64,000 bases of DNA from Micromonospora sp. ATCC 39149 (GTDB lineage Bacteria > Actinomycetota > Actinomycetes > Mycobacteriales > Micromonosporaceae). The position numbers and the translations under genes are program-made. The notes beneath the pieces were generated by a model that was given only the letters and a program-made list of their open reading frames with translations, had not been told where the DNA came from and searched no databases. Positions 1 through 8,882 of this stretch are shown one piece after another. Every line of letters starts with the position of its first letter. The stretch's first letter is position 1. The stretch lies in the NCBI RefSeq assembly GCF_000158815.1, contig NZ_GG657738.1:4526785-4590784 (forward strand), given 5' to 3'.

Positions 1-497
1 GGGATGTACGGCCAGCCGCAGCCTGGCTGGCCGCAGCAGCCCGCTCACCCGGGCCAGCCCGGCCCGCAGGGCTGGGGCCCGGGGCAGCAGGGCGGCTGGC
101 CGTCGGCCGGCCCGCAGGCCGGTTACCCCACCGCTGGCCAGCCCGGCCCGTACGCCGGCCAGCCCGGCCCGTACGCCGGCCAGCCCGGCCCGTACGCCGG
201 CCAGCCCGGCCCGTACGGGTCAGCCGGCCCCGCCGTTCGCTCCGGCCTCCGCGCCGCCGGCCTCCGCGCCCCCGTACCCGGCCCCGCCGCAGTCCGGGCC
301 CGCCGTTCACGCCGCCCCAGACGGCTCCGCAGCCGGCCTCGCCGTTCCCCCCGCCGCAGTCCGCGCCGCCGTTCGGGCAGCCGCCGTCGGCAGACCCGAC
401 CCAGGCCATCCCGCGCCAGCCCGGCGAGTCGGGCGGGCCCGCCGGTGAGCGGGACGCCGACGCCGACCGCACCCAGCGCTTTCCGCGCGAGGACTGA
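1..497 (+). pseudogene. 3' end of a Pro/Gly/Gln-rich repeat protein, reading frame broken twice
   Basis: The gene enters from outside the window. From position 4 the frame reads a Gly-Pro-Gln-Tyr-rich low-complexity protein with four GQPGPYA units. After about 220 the same composition (QPAPPFAPAS) continues only in the next frame (221-298). After about 299 it continues in the third frame (PPFTPPQTAPQPASPF and on) and ends QRFPRED at a stop at 495-497. One extra base near 220 and one near 299 would explain this exactly. It may be a decayed gene or two sequencing/assembly errors in a GC-rich repeat. Such tails are common on actinobacterial membrane or secreted proteins; no functional domain is visible here. 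Confidence 0.5.
136..219 (+). repeat. Four tandem 21-bp units encoding GQPGPYA
   Basis: Four head-to-tail copies of a 21-bp unit lie at 136-156, 157-177, 178-198 and 199-219. They are identical except for the last three bases of the fourth copy. The length is a multiple of three, so copy-number change would keep the frame. The first frame break of the host gene lies immediately after the last copy. Confidence 0.85.
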
Positions 498-681
498 ACC
501 GCCGCCCACCGGGCGGGCCCCCGTCGCCCCGGCGGCGGGCCCGCCCGGTGGGCATCCGCCCGCCGGCGGGCGCCGCGCCCGCCCGGTGCGGCTCTGCCCA
601 GGCACGGGCGCCCCGTTCGTCGAGCGTGTGCCGGTTTGACTGGGGTATTGGGGTCGGTGGCGCGACGCATAGGCTGGGCGA

Positions 682-3288
682 ATGGTTGATCGCACTGAGC
701 CCGGCCCCACCGCGGCCAGCATCGAGCGGGCTTTGCGCCGGGCCGCCTCCGGGCTCGCGCTGGACGTCGACGAGGCCGCAGCCCTGCTCGCCGCCCGGGG
801 TGCCGCCCTCGACGAGCTGCTCCGCGTCGCCGGCGACATCCGCGACGCCGGTCTGCGTGACGCCGGTCGCCCCGGCGTGGTGACGTTCTCCAAGAAGGTC
901 TTCGTCCCACTGACTCGGCTCTGCCGGGACCGCTGCCACTACTGCACCTTCGCCACGGTTCCGCACCGGCTGCCGGCCGCCTTCCTCGACCGCGACGAGG
1001 TGCTGGCCATCGCCCGGGCCGGCGCGGCCCAGGGCTGCAAGGAGGCGCTGTTCACCCTCGGTGACCGGCCCGAGCAGCGCTGGTCGGCCGCCCGGGAGTG
1101 GCTGGACGCGCGCGGCTACGACTCCACCCTCGACTACCTGCGCGCCTGCGCGGTGGCGGTGCTCGAGGAAACCGGCCTGCTGCCCCACCTCAACCCCGGG
1201 GTGCTCTCCTGGTCGGAGCTCCAGCGGCTCAAGCCCGTCGCCCCCAGCATGGGCATGATGCTGGAGACCACCGCGACGCGGCTGTGGTCGGAGCCGGGCG
1301 GCCCGCACCACGGCTCGCCGGACAAGGAGCCGGCGGTGCGGCTGCGAGTGCTCGACGACGCCGGCCGGGTCGGGGTGCCGTTCACCACCGGCATCCTGAT
1401 CGGCATCGGTGAGACCCGGGCCGAGCGGGTCGACGCGATCTTCGCGATCCGGCGCGCCCAGCGCGCGTACGGCCACCTCCAGGAGGTGATCGTGCAGAAC
1501 TTCCGCGCCAAGCCGGACACGGCGATGCGCGGCATGCCCGACGCGGAGCTGCACGACTTGGCCGCCACCGTGGCGGTGGCCCGGGTGCTGCTCGGGCCCG
1601 GGGCCCGCATCCAGGCCCCGCCGAACCTGATCGCCGGCGAGTACGACCTGCTGCTGCGCGCCGGCATCGACGATTGGGGCGGCGTCTCGCCGGTGACCCC
1701 GGACCACGTCAACCCGGAGCGCCCCTGGCCGCAGCTCGACGAGTTGGCCCGGCTTACGGCGGAGGCCGGCTTCACGCTGCGCGAGCGGCTGACGATCTAC
1801 CCCGAGTACGTCCGCGCCGGCGACCCGTGGCTGGACCCGCGCCTGCTGCCGCACGTGTCCGCGCTGGCCGACCCGGCGACCGGGCTCGCGGTCGAGGCGG
1901 CCCGCCCGGTGGGCCGCCCCTGGCAGGAGCCGGAGGAGGTGTTCGGCGGTGGGCGGACGGATCTGCACGCCACCATCGACACCGCCGGCCGCACCGCCGA
2001 CCGGCGCGGCGACTTCGACAGCGTCTACGGCGACTGGTCCGAGGTGGCCGCGCAGGCCGACGCGAGCCTCGCGGGAGCGGCGCAGCCCGACAGGGGGCGG
2101 CCGGGCGGAACCGGCACCGGGGCCGAGATCGGGATCGGGGCCACGACCGGGGCCACAGCGGCGACCGCCGGCTCCGGCGACGCGGACCTGCGTGCCGGGC
2201 TGCGGCTGGCCGCCGACGACCCGGCGGCGCTGGTCGACCCCCGGCACACCGCCGCCGCGCTCGCCCTGTTCGCCGCCGACGGCCCGGCGCTGGACGTGCT
2301 GTGCCGGATCGCCGACGACGTGCGCCGGGACACCGTCGGCGACGACATCACCTACGTGGTCAACCGCAACATCAACTTCAGCAACGTCTGCTACGTGGGC
2401 TGCCGGTTCTGCGCGTTCGCCCAGCGCGAGCGCGACGCCGACGCGTACCGGCTCTCCGTCGACCAGGTGGCCGACCGGGCCGAGGAGGCATGGGCGGCCG
2501 GCGCGACCGAGGTCTGCCTCCAGGGCGGCATCGATCCGAAGCTGCCGGTGACCGGGTACGCGGACCTGATCCGGGCGATCAAGGCGCGGGTGCCGGGGAT
2601 GCACGTGCACGCGTTCTCGCCGATGGAGATCGTCACGGCGGCGGCGAAGGCCGGGGTGCCGGTGAAGGAGTGGCTGATCGGGCTGCGTGACGCCGGCCTG
2701 GACACCATCCCGGGCACCGCCGCCGAGATCCTCGACGACGAGGTGCGCTGGGTGCTCACCAAGGGCAAGCTGCCGGCCGCCGCCTGGGTCGAGGTGGTCT
2801 CGACGGCCCACGAGCTGGGCATCCGGTCCAGCTCCACCATGATGTACGGTCACGTCGACCACCCGGGGCAGTGGCTGGCCCACTTCCGGGTGCTGGTCGG
2901 GGTGCAGGACCGCACCGGCGGGTTCACCGAGTTCGTGGCGCTGCCGTTCGTGCACACCAACGCCCCGATCTACCTGGCCGGCATCGCCCGGCCCGGCCCG
3001 ACGTGGCGGGAGAACCGGGCGGTGCACGCGATGGCCCGGCTGCTGCTGCACGGCCGGATCGACAACATCCAGTGTTCCTGGGTGAAGCTCGGCGACGCCG
3101 GGACGGCGGCGATGCTGAACGGGGGCTGCAACGACCTGGGCGGCACCCTGATGGAGGAGACGATCTCCCGGATGGCCGGCTCGGGCAACGGCTCGGCGCG
3201 TACCGAGGAGCAGTTGCGGGCCATCGCGGCGCGGGCCGGGCGACCGGCGCGCAAGAGGACGACGGCCTACGGTCACGTTCGGCCGTAG
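682..3288 (+). CDS. fbiC: Bifunctional FO synthase (CofG-CofH fusion)
   Basis: It makes 7,8-didemethyl-8-hydroxy-5-deazariboflavin (FO), the chromophore of coenzyme F420, from tyrosine and a flavin-pathway pyrimidine in the cytoplasm. At 868 aa it is a full-length FbiC. It has two radical-SAM halves, each with a CX3CX2C iron-sulfur motif: CRDRCHYC (Cys81, 85, 88) in the CofG-like half and CYVGCRFC (Cys570, 574, 577) in the CofH-like half. A Gly/Ala/Thr-rich linker around residues 470-500 joins them. The ATG at 682 is the first good start; no strong ribosome-binding site precedes it. Other F420 genes are not in the window, which is usual for fbiC. Confidence 0.97.
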   Translation: MVDRTEPGPTAASIERALRRAASGLALDVDEAAALLAARGAALDELLRVAGDIRDAGLRDAGRPGVVTFSKKVFVPLTRLCRDRCHYCTFATVPHRLPAAFLDRDEVLAIARAGAAQGCKEALFTLGDRPEQRWSAAREWLDARGYDSTLDYLRACAVAVLEETGLLPHLNPGVLSWSELQRLKPVAPSMGMMLETTATRLWSEPGGPHHGSPDKEPAVRLRVLDDAGRVGVPFTTGILIGIGETRAERVDAIFAIRRAQRAYGHLQEVIVQNFRAKPDTAMRGMPDAELHDLAATVAVARVLLGPGARIQAPPNLIAGEYDLLLRAGIDDWGGVSPVTPDHVNPERPWPQLDELARLTAEAGFTLRERLTIYPEYVRAGDPWLDPRLLPHVSALADPATGLAVEAARPVGRPWQEPEEVFGGGRTDLHATIDTAGRTADRRGDFDSVYGDWSEVAAQADASLAGAAQPDRGRPGGTGTGAEIGIGATTGATAATAGSGDADLRAGLRLAADDPAALVDPRHTAAALALFAADGPALDVLCRIADDVRRDTVGDDITYVVNRNINFSNVCYVGCRFCAFAQRERDADAYRLSVDQVADRAEEAWAAGATEVCLQGGIDPKLPVTGYADLIRAIKARVPGMHVHAFSPMEIVTAAAKAGVPVKEWLIGLRDAGLDTIPGTAAEILDDEVRWVLTKGKLPAAAWVEVVSTAHELGIRSSSTMMYGHVDHPGQWLAHFRVLVGVQDRTGGFTEFVALPFVHTNAPIYLAGIARPGPTWRENRAVHAMARLLLHGRIDNIQCSWVKLGDAGTAAMLNGGCNDLGGTLMEETISRMAGSGNGSARTEEQLRAIAARAGRPARKRTTAYGHVRP

Positions 3289-3443
3289 CGTCGAACCTTT
3301 CCGGCATCGGAGCCGTACCACTGCATGCCGGCGGCGGTTGAGGCCAGAACCGCGGCCGGCGGCCCCCGCGGGCCCGGCGGTCGGCCGGCCCCGCCCCCCG
3401 TCACCGCGGGCGCGGCACGCGCCACGCGCCGGAAAGGTTGCCC

Positions 3444-3719
3444 ATGTCCAGTGATCAGCGGAAGCGGCGATGGCCGCGACTGACCCGCCGGCAGACGTTG
3501 ACCGCCGCGGCGAGCGCCACTCTCGGGGCCGCCGCGCTCACCGTCCCCGGGCTGTCCGCGGCGCAGAACTCCCCGTCGTCCGGCGGGAAGAAGGACGAGC
3601 CCATCGTCGTGCACCTGCGTGGTGGCGAGACGCTGGACGTCTTCGTCGGCACGTCCCGGATCGAGGTACGCGACCGCGGCCTGGCGGACCGGCTGCGGCG
3701 CGCTGCCGGCAAGCGCTGA
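3444..3719 (+). CDS. Small Tat-exported protein of unknown function
   Basis: This 91-aa protein has a twin-arginine signal (TRRQTL followed by an Ala/Leu-rich stretch up to about residue 37). A short, charged mature part of about 55 residues follows. The ATG at 3444 is preferred over TTG at 3438 because GGAAAGG (3431-3437) sits 6 nt upstream. No known domain is recognised. It lies 95 bp before a DUF4331 gene in the same direction and may be co-transcribed with it; a shared role is inference only. Confidence 0.7.
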   Translation: MSSDQRKRRWPRLTRRQTLTAAASATLGAAALTVPGLSAAQNSPSSGGKKDEPIVVHLRGGETLDVFVGTSRIEVRDRGLADRLRRAAGKR

Positions 3720-3814
3720 CCCGGCCCGGTCCCGTTCTCCGGCGCCGGCCCTCGGCGCGCCGGCCCCCTCCACTCTTCCCCTGATCGCTTGCTGCCCAGT
3801 GAGGTTGGTCCGCC

Positions 3815-5209
3815 ATGTCTTCCCACCGCGAGGCTCCGGAGATCGCGAAAGATCCGGTTGCCGACAGCTCCGACCTGTACGCGTTCGTGAGCCCCGACCG
3901 GCCCGACACGGTCACGCTGATCGCCAACTACGTGCCGTTGCAGCTCCCCTCCGGCGGCCCGAACTTCTTCGAGTTCGGCGACGACGTGCGGTACGAGATC
4001 CATATCGACAACGACGGTGACGGCAAGCCGGACGTCACCTACCGGTTCGAATTCACCACCGAGATCACGAATCCGAACAGCTTTCTCTACAACACCGGCC
4101 CGATCGAGTCGCTGGACAGCAAGAACTGGAACCGCAAGCAGTTCTACTCGCTGACCCGCATCGCCGACGGCAAGGAGCACCGGCTGGCCAACAAGCTGGC
4201 CTGCCCGCCGTGCAACGTCGGGCCGCTGTCCACCCCCAACTACGCGGCGCTGGCCCGGCAGGCCACGTTCAGCCTGTCGACCGGGGAGAAGGTGTTCGCC
4301 GGCCAGCGGGCCGACGGCTTCTTCGTCGACCTGGGGGCGATTTTCGACCTGGGCACCCTGCGGCCCTTCCAGCAGTTGCACGTGGCCGGCAAGAAGCTGT
4401 TCAAGGCCGAGGGGGAGCCGGTCAACGCCACCGACCGGATGAACGTGCACAGCCTCGCCGTGCAGGTCCCGCTGAGCCGGGTGCGCCGCAAGGCCAACCG
4501 GTACGGCACGCACGACCGGGCCTCGGTCATCGGCGTGTGGACCTCGGCTTCGCGCCAGCAGGCGCGCGTGCTCGGCAACGGCTCGGCAAAGGACACCGCG
4601 ACCGGCCCGTTCGTGCAGGTGTCGCGGCTCGGCAACCCGTTGTTCAACGAGGTCATCGTGCCGATGTCCAAGAAGGACGAGTGGAACACGTTGCCGCCCA
4701 CGGAGGACAAGCGGTTCGCGAAGTTCGTCGAGCAGCCGGAGCTGGCCGCCCTGCTCCCGGTGCTCTACCCGGGCGTCTTCCCCAAGCTGGACGCGCTGAA
4801 CAAGACCAAGAAGGCCCGGGCGGACCTGCTGGCGATCCTGCTCACCGGCATCCCGGCCGGGCTGATCCAGGGCTTCTCCAACAACACCGGCGACGTCCAG
4901 GCGGACATGCTGCGGCTGAACACGGCGATCCGGCCGAGCGGCAAGCCCGACCGGTTCGGCGTGCTCGGCGGCGACCTGGCCGGGTTCCCGAACGGGCGGC
5001 GGGTCGCCGACGACGTGGTCAGCATCGCGCTGCGCGCCATCGCCGGGGTCACCGTGCCGTTGGTGGACAAGGGGTTCACCCCGGACGCGGCGGCCGGCGC
5101 GGTCACCCCGGGGCTGAGCGCCGCCGACGTGACCGCCCCGTTCCTGCGGAACTTTCCCTTCCTCGGTACGCCATACGACGGGTTCAACAACCCGCCGGCG
5201 TCATCCTGA
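3815..5209 (+). CDS. DUF4331 family protein
   Basis: This 464-aa protein opens with the family's usual SSHREAPEIAKDPVADSSDL start. It continues with the beta-rich DUF4331 pattern (DLYAFVSPDRPDTV, RYEIHIDNDGDGKPDVTYRFEF) and ends in an FLGTPYDGF-type tail. Biochemical function of the family is unknown. No signal peptide is visible, although the gene upstream is Tat-exported. It is followed 18 bp later by a small His-rich protein gene, so 3444-5581 looks like one transcription unit closed by the terminator at 5605. Confidence 0.85.
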   Translation: MSSHREAPEIAKDPVADSSDLYAFVSPDRPDTVTLIANYVPLQLPSGGPNFFEFGDDVRYEIHIDNDGDGKPDVTYRFEFTTEITNPNSFLYNTGPIESLDSKNWNRKQFYSLTRIADGKEHRLANKLACPPCNVGPLSTPNYAALARQATFSLSTGEKVFAGQRADGFFVDLGAIFDLGTLRPFQQLHVAGKKLFKAEGEPVNATDRMNVHSLAVQVPLSRVRRKANRYGTHDRASVIGVWTSASRQQARVLGNGSAKDTATGPFVQVSRLGNPLFNEVIVPMSKKDEWNTLPPTEDKRFAKFVEQPELAALLPVLYPGVFPKLDALNKTKKARADLLAILLTGIPAGLIQGFSNNTGDVQADMLRLNTAIRPSGKPDRFGVLGGDLAGFPNGRRVADDVVSIALRAIAGVTVPLVDKGFTPDAAAGAVTPGLSAADVTAPFLRNFPFLGTPYDGFNNPPASS

Positions 5210-5227
5210 CCCGGACGGAGTGAGCCG

Positions 5228-5581
5228 ATGCACGAGCACCCTCATCACCACCACGCGTACGGGCCGACGGAAACCGGCACCGTCGTCCTCGACCTGGGCG
5301 GCGACTCAGGCGCCCTGATCATCTACACGGGACGGGAACTGCACGGCCGGGAGATCGAGATCAGTCGGGCCGACCGGGAGGGCGCCGCGCGCACCCACGT
5401 CGCGGTCCGCGAGCGCATCGTTCAGGACGGCACCTTCCACAGTGCCGTCTACCCCGATCTTTCGGCAGGGCTCTATACCGTCTGGTGGGACGATGACACA
5501 CCCGCCGGTACGGTGGCCGTGACCGGGGGAGTGGTCGCGGAGTTCACCTGGCCCACCAGCGCGCCTCCAGTAGGGAACTGA
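5228..5581 (+). CDS. Small His-rich actinobacterial protein, unknown function
   Basis: This 117-aa protein has a His-rich N-terminus (HEHPHHHHAYG) that could bind metal. The rest is predicted beta-rich (VVLDLGGDSGALIIYTG, GLYTVWWDDDTPAGTV). It resembles small conserved proteins seen in many actinobacteria, but no function is established. It is separated from the DUF4331 gene by 18 bp and followed by a strong terminator, so it is probably the last gene of that unit. Confidence 0.7.
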   Translation: MHEHPHHHHAYGPTETGTVVLDLGGDSGALIIYTGRELHGREIEISRADREGAARTHVAVRERIVQDGTFHSAVYPDLSAGLYTVWWDDDTPAGTVAVTGGVVAEFTWPTSAPPVGN

Positions 5582-5604
5582 CCCACGGCTCAGATCTGAC
5601 CGCT

Positions 5605-5633
5605 GCGCCCCGTCCATTATGTGGACGGGGCGC
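5605..5633 (+). terminator. Rho-independent-type hairpin after the DUF4331 unit
   Basis: A perfect 12-bp stem (GCGCCCCGTCCA with its complement) closes a 5-nt loop, 23 bp after the stop at 5581. There is no T-run, as is typical for high-GC actinobacteria. The rest of the 471-bp gap 5582-6052 contains the whiB promoter region and no convincing gene. Confidence 0.8.
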
Positions 5634-5905
5634 TGTCGGCGTTTCGGGCAGGATGGGCAGTCTCGCCCCAGTCGCGTTAACCTGTGCCCCACCAAGATCA
5701 GCATCGCGGTGGGTTCCACCGCCGGGGGTGCTCCGTCGGGTTCGGGGAGCCGGTCGGTGGCCCGCCGCGGCAGAAAACTCGCGCAACTCGCCGGGGAGGG
5801 CGTTACTCGTCCGGGGTCTGAATCGATAGGGCAGGTTGCGAGGTCGGACGGCCACAGTGGTCGTCTGCGGCGTGTCGGGAGGGCGACTCCATTATCAAGT
5901 TCGGC

Positions 5906-5935
5906 TTGACGGCGCACGCATTACACGCGTGTAAT
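5906..5935 (+). promoter_or_regulatory. whiB promoter with 16-bp palindrome over the -10 region
   Basis: TTGACG (5906-5911) and TGTAAT (5930-5935) are spaced 18 bp apart and resemble a housekeeping sigma-factor promoter. The perfect palindrome ATTACACGCGTGTAAT at 5920-5935 covers the -10 hexamer. A regulator bound there would block or modulate RNA polymerase. The leader from here to the whiB start is about 110 nt. The palindrome is seen directly; its role is inferred. Confidence 0.6.
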
Positions 5936-6052
5936 TTGAATGGGGTTGTTCGCACGGAACGCAACAAATGGGGACCGGGCGGACAGGCACGCCTTTCGCG
6001 TGGGGGGTTGCAGCGGCGATGACGCCGGTGCGCGACAAGGAGGCATCTTTAG

Positions 6053-6310
6053 ATGGACGGCCAGCTTGAGGTGGCCGACCTGCTCGGAAACGCGCCGGAG
6101 TGGCAGGAGCAGGCACTCTGCTCCCAGACCGATCCGGAGGCGTTCTTCCCCGAGAAGGGCGGCTCGACCCGCGAGGCGAAGCGGATCTGCTCGCGGTGCG
6201 AGGTCAAGACCGAATGCCTGGAATACGCTCTCGGCCACGACGAGCGGTTCGGGATCTGGGGTGGGCTCTCGGAACGGGAGCGGCGCAAGCTCAAGCGGCG
6301 GGCCGCCTGA
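6053..6310 (+). CDS. whiB: WhiB-family [4Fe-4S] sporulation/septation regulator
   Basis: This 85-aa protein has all family hallmarks: four cluster-binding cysteines (Cys23, Cys46, Cys49, Cys55 in CX22CX2CX5C), the GIWGG turn at 67-71, and a basic C-terminus (ERRKLKRRAA) that contacts DNA. The FFPEKGGSTREAK segment matches the WhiB/WhiB2 (WhmD) branch, which works with WhiA in sporulation septation. A strong AAGGAGG lies just upstream of ATG 6053. It is transcribed alone from the palindrome-containing promoter. Assignment to the WhiB branch rather than another Wbl is by sequence pattern. Confidence 0.93.
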   Translation: MDGQLEVADLLGNAPEWQEQALCSQTDPEAFFPEKGGSTREAKRICSRCEVKTECLEYALGHDERFGIWGGLSERERRKLKRRAA

Positions 6311-6440
6311 GCGTTGCCGGGCCGGGGCGGTGGGGGCCGCCCGGCTCGGGCGTCCGGGGCGGGCGGAGGGCCGTGCGGGGGGTGCGCGGCGGCGATACCC
6401 GAGGGCAGCGCGGCGGCCCTGCCCCGGGGCGCGGCGAGGA

Positions 6441-6890
6441 CTATGCCAGCTCGTCCGGGTCGACGCCGAGCAGGTTCGCCACCTGCTCGATGATCACGTC
6501 GTGCACCAGGTCGGCCAGGTCCTCCCGGTCCATGGCCCGGAACTCCAGCGGCCGGCGGTAGAGCACGATGCGCGGCGGGACCTCCTGCCGGCCGGGGCGC
6601 CCCGGCAACAGCCGGGCGAGCGGCACCTCACCGTCCTCCAGCACGTCGGAGTCGTACACGTTCAGGTCCGGCGGGACGTCTTCCACCGCGAACTCGACGC
6701 CCGCCAGTTCCTTGGCGAACCGCCGTTCGAGGGTCTCCACCGTGTCGAGCACGAGATCGTCGAAGACCTCGGCCTTCGTCCGGGCCAACGGCACGGTCGC
6801 CGGCACCAGCCGCCCGCGCAGGCCCCGCCCGTGCCGGTCACGGTGGGCACGCCGGCCGGAGCCGGGGCGGCGGCGTTCCGGACTGGTCAT
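6441..6890 (-). CDS. Metallopeptidase-family (PF06262-like) protein with degenerate zinc motif
   Basis: This 149-aa protein has a basic, disordered N-terminus and then the compact zincin-like fold of the minimal metallopeptidase family. Where the family has an HExxH helix, this protein reads IIEQVANLLG. The glutamate is present but both zinc-binding histidines are missing, so peptidase activity is doubtful. The ATG at 6890 is chosen over an upstream in-frame start because the extra residues lack family similarity. It is divergent from the DUF3499 gene at 7068, a pairing often seen in actinobacteria. Confidence 0.75.
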   Translation of the reverse strand: MTSPERRRPGSGRRAHRDRHGRGLRGRLVPATVPLARTKAEVFDDLVLDTVETLERRFAKELAGVEFAVEDVPPDLNVYDSDVLEDGEVPLARLLPGRPGRQEVPPRIVLYRRPLEFRAMDREDLADLVHDVIIEQVANLLGVDPDELA

Positions 6891-7067
6891 GACGCAAAGA
6901 GTAGCCCGCCGGGCCGCCCGGTCCGTGGCTGTGCCGCTCCTGCGGCGCGCCGACCCATGGCCGGTCACCGCCCGCTGCGTCGGATGTTGCGAATTGTGAT
7001 CTCGATGACGGGCGTGTCGCAACGCGAACCAGTGCGCCGGACCCGGTAATGGGGATACCCTCCCGCC

Positions 7068-7445
7068 GTGAGGTCAACACGGCGCTGCTCCCGGAACGGC
7101 TGCCCCCGGCAAGCGGTCGCCACATTGACCTATGTCTACAACGAGTCGACAGCCGTGGTCGGGCCGCTCGCGGCCTTCGCCGAACCCCACACGTACGACC
7201 TCTGCGAGCCGCACGCGCGCAGCCTCACCGCCCCCCGGGGCTGGAACGTGGTCCGCCACGAGGGCGAGTTCGAGCCCCCGCCGCCCACCACCGACGACCT
7301 GGTCGCCCTCGCCGAGGCGGTTCGCGAGGCCGCCCGCCCCGCGCCGCCCCGCCCTCCGGGCGACGAGCAGAGCGGCGGCCCGCAGCACCAGAACCCGCAG
7401 ACCGGCCGCCGTGGCCACCTCCGGGTGATCCCCCCGAACCACTGA
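7068..7445 (+). CDS. DUF3499 family protein
   Basis: This 125-aa protein starts at GTG 7068. The N-terminal RRCSRNGCPRQAVATLTYVY and the later DLCEPHA segment supply three cysteines and a histidine, suggesting a small zinc-binding domain of about 75 residues. The Pro-rich C-terminus looks disordered. DUF3499 is conserved in actinobacteria with no assigned function. It converges on the oxidoreductase gene ending at 7477. Confidence 0.85.
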   Translation: MRSTRRCSRNGCPRQAVATLTYVYNESTAVVGPLAAFAEPHTYDLCEPHARSLTAPRGWNVVRHEGEFEPPPPTTDDLVALAEAVREAARPAPPRPPGDEQSGGPQHQNPQTGRRGHLRVIPPNH

Positions 7446-7476
7446 CCGCCGGGGGCCCACCGATCACCGCAGGCGG

Positions 7477-8853
7477 TCACTGGCCCAGGAAGCGGTCAAA
7501 CAGCGCGGCCCGCCGGGCCGGCCGGCCCGTGCGCAGCTCGGCCCGGTCGGCGGAGAGCATGACCCGCAGACCCGCGTTGACGGCCAGCCAGCGCAGCGGC
7601 TCCGGCTCCCAGCGCGGCGAGCGGTGCCCCACCCACGGCAGGTCGGTCAGGTCGCTGTCCGCGCCCCGGATCAGGTCGGCGAGCGTACGCCCGGCGAGGT
7701 TCGTGGTCGCGACCCCGTCGCCGACGTACCCGCCGGCCCAGGCCAGCCCGGTCGCCCGGTCCAGCCCGACCGAGGCCGACCAGTCGCGGGCCACCCCCAG
7801 CGGGCCGCCCCAGGTGTGCGTCACCGCGACCTGTGGCCCGAGCACCGGGAACAGCTCGCCCAGCGCCCGGCGCAGCGCGGCGAAGACCCGTGGCTCCCGG
7901 TCGAAGTCGGGGCGGACCCGGGACCCGAAGTGGTACGGCGCGCCCCGCCCGCCGAACGCCAGCCGCCCGTCGGCCGTGCGCTGCCCGTAGACGATCACAT
8001 GGCGGTGATCGGAGAACGTCTCCCGCTCGGCCAGCCCGATCCGCGCCCAGGTCTGCTCCGGCAGCGGCTCGGTGGCCACCATCAGTGAGTAGACCGGCGC
8101 GACCGTGCGCCGCTGGCCGGGCAGCGCCGGCGTGTACCCCTCGGTCGCCCGCACGACCACCGGCGCGCGGACCGTCCCGGCCGGGGTCACGGCCGCCCCG
8201 GCCCGGATCGCGGTCACCGGGGTCCGCTCGTGGATGGTCACCCCCCGGCGCTCGACCGCCCGGGCCAGCCCGCGCACCAGCCGGGCCGGGTGCACCACGG
8301 CGCAGTGCGGGGTGTACGTGCCGCCGCGTACCCCTTCGGCGGCGCAGCGCGCGGCGGCCTCGGCCGCGTCGAGCAGCACCAGGTCGTCGGCGGTCAGGCC
8401 GTGCGTGCGGGCCTCGGCGACCTCCGCGCGGGCCCGGCCGAGTTGGGCCTCGCTGCGGGCCAGCATCACCGTCCCGCCGAGTCGCCAGTCGCAGTCGATC
8501 CCCTCGGCGGCGATCACCCGTCCCACCTCGCGGACGGTGGCCTGCATGGCCCGCTGCATCCGCAGCGCCGCGTCCCGGCCGTGCCGGCGGGCCAGCGCCG
8601 GCAGCGAGGTGGGGAACAGCGCCGAGCACCAGCCGCCGTTGCGCCCCGACGCGCCGAACCCGGCGACCTCGGCCTCCAGCACCGTGATCCGCAGCGTGGG
8701 GTCGGCGAGCGCGAGGTAGTACGCCGTCCACAGCCCGGTGTACCCGGCCCCGACGATCGCGACGTCGACGTCGGCGTCCCCGCCCAGGGGCGGGCGGGGC
8801 GCCAACGACTCGCCCACCGTGGACAGCCAGTACGACAGCTCCTGGTAGCGCAT
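7477..8853 (-). CDS. FAD-dependent amine/amino-acid oxidoreductase (DAO family)
   Basis: This 458-aa protein has an N-terminal Rossmann motif (VAIVGAGYTGLWTAYYLA, about residues 29-46), the SGRNGGW motif of gamma-glutamylputrescine-oxidase-like enzymes, and a C-terminal FAD-contacting AGGYVGDGV. Such enzymes oxidise amines or N-methyl amino acids to aldehydes with release of hydrogen peroxide. The start ATG at 8853 is where the family fold begins; sequence further upstream in frame is the shadow of the neighbouring gene. It lies 29 bp downstream of the class III aminotransferase gene, so the two are probably one operon acting on polyamine-derived substrates. Confidence 0.85.
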   Translation of the reverse strand: MRYQELSYWLSTVGESLAPRPPLGGDADVDVAIVGAGYTGLWTAYYLALADPTLRITVLEAEVAGFGASGRNGGWCSALFPTSLPALARRHGRDAALRMQRAMQATVREVGRVIAAEGIDCDWRLGGTVMLARSEAQLGRARAEVAEARTHGLTADDLVLLDAAEAAARCAAEGVRGGTYTPHCAVVHPARLVRGLARAVERRGVTIHERTPVTAIRAGAAVTPAGTVRAPVVVRATEGYTPALPGQRRTVAPVYSLMVATEPLPEQTWARIGLAERETFSDHRHVIVYGQRTADGRLAFGGRGAPYHFGSRVRPDFDREPRVFAALRRALGELFPVLGPQVAVTHTWGGPLGVARDWSASVGLDRATGLAWAGGYVGDGVATTNLAGRTLADLIRGADSDLTDLPWVGHRSPRWEPEPLRWLAVNAGLRVMLSADRAELRTGRPARRAALFDRFLGQ

Positions 8854-8882
8854 GCGACGGCCCGGGTTCGCGTCGGCTCGGC

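Noticed and set aside
307..3321. Very long minus-strand open frame (1004 codons) over fbiC
   Set aside because: It is the antisense shadow of a high-GC gene; composition is Arg/Gly/Pro-rich with no domain, while the plus strand encodes a complete FO synthase.
5306..5917. Minus-strand gene in the whiB upstream gap
   Set aside because: The frame covers a terminator and promoter region, has no ribosome-binding site and no protein-like composition.
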